Positions 61,028 through 64,000 of a DNA stretch of 64,000 nucleotides are shown in pieces. The notes beneath the pieces are model-generated. The model did no database searches. It saw nothing but the letters and a program-made list of their open reading frames with translations, and had not been told where the DNA came from. The position numbers and the translations under genes are program-made. This stretch comes from Numida meleagris (taxonomy: Eukaryota > Chordata > Aves > Galliformes > Numididae). Each line of letters starts with the position of its first letter. The stretch's first letter is position 1. The DNA lies in assembly GCF_002078875.1 (NCBI RefSeq), contig NC_034410.1, positions 79,453,104 through 79,517,103 on the forward strand. Direction: 5' to 3'.

Positions 61028-62830
61028 TTCTGGCATTCTGGATACTGTTGAAGGAAAAATTGCCTTGCTTGGATTGCCACCATGAAACTCTATTCTCTGT
61101 TTTGTGCCTTTCAAGTAACCTGACTTAATTCCCCACTTTTTGTGGACACAGAGTTCTGTGCCTCTATGATGTCCCAAAAGATGTCTAGATGTGATCACAT
61201 AGATCTCAGAAATGCCAGAACTGTGTCATCTTCTGGTCTTGTCTGTGCAAGGACAGCAGAGCCCATGTAATTGGTGTCAATGACTTCTGATAGCCCTGCA
61301 GCTAGACAGGACCATACCATGCGGACAGTTTCCGATTCTCTCATGTTTCAAAGATACTCCTCTGGACTGCTCCCTGCCCTATGTATGTTATTGAGGACCC
61401 TGGGGCCATGTGCTGTCAGCTAGGCTCTCACAGACTCACTGCTGCTGAGTTTAAAGCAGCCATTAGTTTCAGGCAGGGTGGTATTTTCAGGGAAAGCAAT
61501 GTTGATGGATTTTCTATTTGACATATTCTCCAGCAATTTCTTAACATTTTAAGATGAGATGATGAGTGTGCACTTCTTGACAGGGTCAATGCAGTGGAAA
61601 TAATGTATATCTGTAAATAGTCACATATTGTAGGAATCTATGGTCCTAATGAATTAGATGCTCTTACCCAATGCAAGTAGCCTCACAGCTTTATGCTCAA
61701 TAACATATCCAAGGCTGCATGCTCTATAAGCCATTAAAGTTCAGGCTCATATATTATTCCTGTTGTATACATACGAACCAAGCCCAAGATTGCCATGGAA
61801 AAACAAAACAAAACAAAAAACTTTATGAATAAAAAATGTTTCTTGGCTCCATTATAGGTTGTGAATTATTGATAATGTTAGAAAGCGTACTGAACAATTT
61901 TGATCTGTATCAAGAGCAAAAAGGGAACCATGAATAAATAGAGTTCTCAGAAAAATTATAACAGCTGATTTAGATACAGAAGTTGTTATGCAAGCATTGT
62001 TGTCAAGAAAAAATAAAATGAGAAACCAAACCAAAACAAAAAAACAACTACAAATTGCAACATGCTTTTTTTCCTTTGGAGTGGCTACACCATTCTAAAA
62101 CGTGTATTACCAAGAGACACAGTTCAGTGTTCAATTTCACTGTTGTGCAAAGTGCTAAAAAAGATGGAAAAGTAGCTGAGGAAAACCTCAGAAACTCTAA
62201 CAAAAGCCTGGAGTGCCAGTGCCAGTCAGTGCATTGAAGAGACATGAACTCTGATGAGAGGCTGAGAAGGACATCTGACCTCACAGAAAATGTTATCACA
62301 GGTCATTCCCCAGCTGAATAGACTTAAAGGCCAGTGAAGAGGGGAAGGGAGAAGAAAAATGCTTTAAATGCTGTGCAAAAAGAATCAGAAAAGCATTTAC
62401 TGAGTCATTGTTGTGGATATCATACCTTCATCAGAGTCTCAGGCAACATCTATCAAATAGCTTCAGGTTCTGTATTTTAAAGACTGATAAAGTAAGAATG
62501 GTGTCCAAGAATGTTTACAGTGCTGTGCAACAAAGCAAATTCTTCCATGGTTCCCATTAGAGCACTTAAACTTCTGCTGAATTGTTATTCCAAAGTGCCA
62601 CAGTCCCCCTCCTCGCTTACCCCAGGGAAATTCTAAATTGGTCTTCAGGGGAAAAAAACTTGGGCTACATCTATTGAAACTCTTACAAGGAATGAGATGC
62701 CAACACTCCCTTCCAACTCCACCTTCCTGAGAACAAAATTCCAAGGTTCTCCTAAACTACAAGCTATCTCAATGAAAAGGCTTGGAAAGCACCCCTTTGT
62801 TTGTCTATGATATATTTTATGATCAGAATT
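61028..62830. other. Unannotated AT-rich interval
   Basis: No gene or dispersed repeat recognised. It includes a short AAAAC repeat at 61799-61820. Confidence 0.5.
61799..61820 (+). repeat. AAAAC simple repeat
   Basis: Tandem A-rich pentamers. Low complexity. Confidence 0.85.
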
Positions 62831-63226
62831 TGATCAGTGGGCTGAAACACCTCCCTAATGAATCCAGGCTGAGGGAGTTGGGGTTGTGCATCCCGGAGAA
62901 GAGAAGGCTCCAGGGAGATCTCTTTGTGGCCTGCAAGATAGCTGGAGAGGGACTTTATCAGGGACTGCAGTGTAGGACAAGGGTTACAGTCCTAAGCTAA
63001 AAGAGGGTAACTTTAGATAGGATATTCAGAAAAAAAAATCTTTAATCAGGGGATAGTGAGGCAATGGAACATGTTGTCCAGAGAAACTGTGGATTCCTCA
63101 TCCCTGGAGGTGTTCAATGTCAGGCTGAATGGGGTGGTGGGCAAGCTGATCTAGTAGAAGATGTCCCTGTCTATGGCAGGGGAGTTGGAGCCAGAACCAT
63201 TCTATGAGTCTATTATTCTATTATTC
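62831..63226 (+). mobile_element. CR1 LINE 3' part, old
   Basis: Starts near GATCAGTGGGCTGAAACACC (ORF2 'GLEHL'-type block) and encodes ESRLRELGLCIPEKRRLQGD, then degraded C-terminal codons. The 3' UTR (GAAGATGTCCCTGTCTATGG, GGAGTTGGAGCCAGAACC) ends in a decayed octamer series TCTATGAGTCTATTATTCTA. Several frameshifts. 5'-truncated. Confidence 0.9.
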
Positions 63227-64000
63227 AACATAGCTATCTTTTTAGAATTAGATTGTACAACTGAAAATACATTTGCAGCCATCAACCTCTTCCCTTTAAA
63301 TTAGAGTGCACCCGTTTGTAAATTCAGATAGCTCTTGGACCTTGAGTAACTGCCAACACCTGATATGTTCATGGAAATGAAATAAAATGAGCTTGCAGAC
63401 TGCATGGAAGCGATGAGTTTAGCTGCATTCATCCTATTTTGATTCTGTGTCTCAGTGTGTTTACCAGTGACAGCTGTGCTTGTGGTACAGCTCAAGGCTC
63501 TGTACTGGGGTTCAGTAAGGAATATTTCCTGCCCCGAGGAGCTCAGAAGACAAAGGGAATGTGAGAGGGGAGAGGAGCAAAAAACCCAAAGAACCAGAAA
63601 ACAACAACTTGCTTCCTTCACATAGAAGGGAAAAAATAAACCACGTCTCTTGACTATTATCTGGGGAATTTTGCCTTTGCAACACTCACATTTCCAGTGT
63701 GAACCCAAAGAGACAAGTTTATTTCTTGCTTGTGTTGGGAGACTTCTTCCTTCTACCATGACAGCCAAACCCCAGTTTGGCTCATTACCAGTAACCAGAC
63801 TGGTTAGTTCCATTAGGTAACAAACAGACTTTTCCCGGAAGTGGAACTACATTTTAGATTTCCTCTTACGTATAAATCTTTGCATATACAGTACTGGTTT
63901 AGATAGGATTCTTGCTCTGTAATGTACAAATTCAAATTACCTGTCTGATTTAAATCTTTAAATGGTATTTAGCTATGAGAAAAGATTGTTGTCTCTTAAG
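63227..64000. other. Unannotated right edge
   Basis: No repeat recognised. A 170-codon ATG-initiated ORF on the minus strand (63813-63301) is long for this base composition, but its product is not recognised. Confidence 0.4.

Noticed and set aside
1..64000. CRISPR arrays, operons, ribosome binding sites, tRNA or rRNA genes
   Set aside because: No regularly spaced repeats, prokaryotic gene organisation or recognisable structural RNA was seen. The sequence is avian-type nuclear DNA.

Overview
This window looks like vertebrate, specifically avian, nuclear DNA that is mostly intergenic or intronic. The evidence is a long AT-rich background with frequent stops, no bacterial-style gene packing, thirteen recognisable CR1 LINE copies (the dominant avian LINE, with its typical 3' octamer repeat ATTCTATG), and solo LTRs of avian endogenous retrovirus type. 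The exact mix of CR1 and LTR types suggests a galliform bird such as chicken, turkey or quail. That last step is inference from memory of the repeat families, not a database result. I find no confident complete protein-coding gene.

Layout. 1-3.7 kb: a possible terminal coding exon at 98-213, then unannotated AT-rich DNA. 3.8-7.6 kb: a CR1 cluster. It holds a fairly young plus-strand CR1 (3802-5108) whose reverse-transcriptase reading frame is broken by one stop, then an older plus-strand CR1 (5733-7595) split by a nested minus-strand CR1 (6579-7409). 8.9-9.5 kb: a solo LTR; a second copy of the same family lies at 31.7-32.3 kb. 9.5-25.6 kb: mostly featureless. 25.6-26.0 kb and 56.3-56.6 kb: two copies of another LTR-like repeat carrying an internal palindrome. 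28.4, 39.3, 41.4, 45.8, 48.0, 54.0, 55.7-56.2, 60.4-61.0 and 62.8-63.2 kb: further 5'-truncated CR1 copies on both strands. 47.0-47.6 kb: a well-preserved solo LTR with a perfect 5-bp target-site duplication. 49.1-49.5 kb: another LTR-like block with a compact promoter/poly(A) layout.

Function. Almost everything recognisable is dead mobile DNA. No working retrotransposon or retroviral gene remains: CR1 copies lack the endonuclease and 5' half, and the ERVs are reduced to LTRs without internal genes. The only hints of host genes are splice-signal/ORF combinations: 98-213 on the plus strand, 34802-35119 on the minus strand (signal-peptide-like), and weaker ones near 29.5, 42.1 and 63.6 kb. These are reported with low confidence.

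The points most worth a second look are the snap-back inverted repeat at the 5' end of the 3.8-kb CR1, the 22-bp-stem hairpin at 33229-33287, the paired palindrome-bearing LTR-like family, and the candidate secretory exon at 34.8-35.1 kb.
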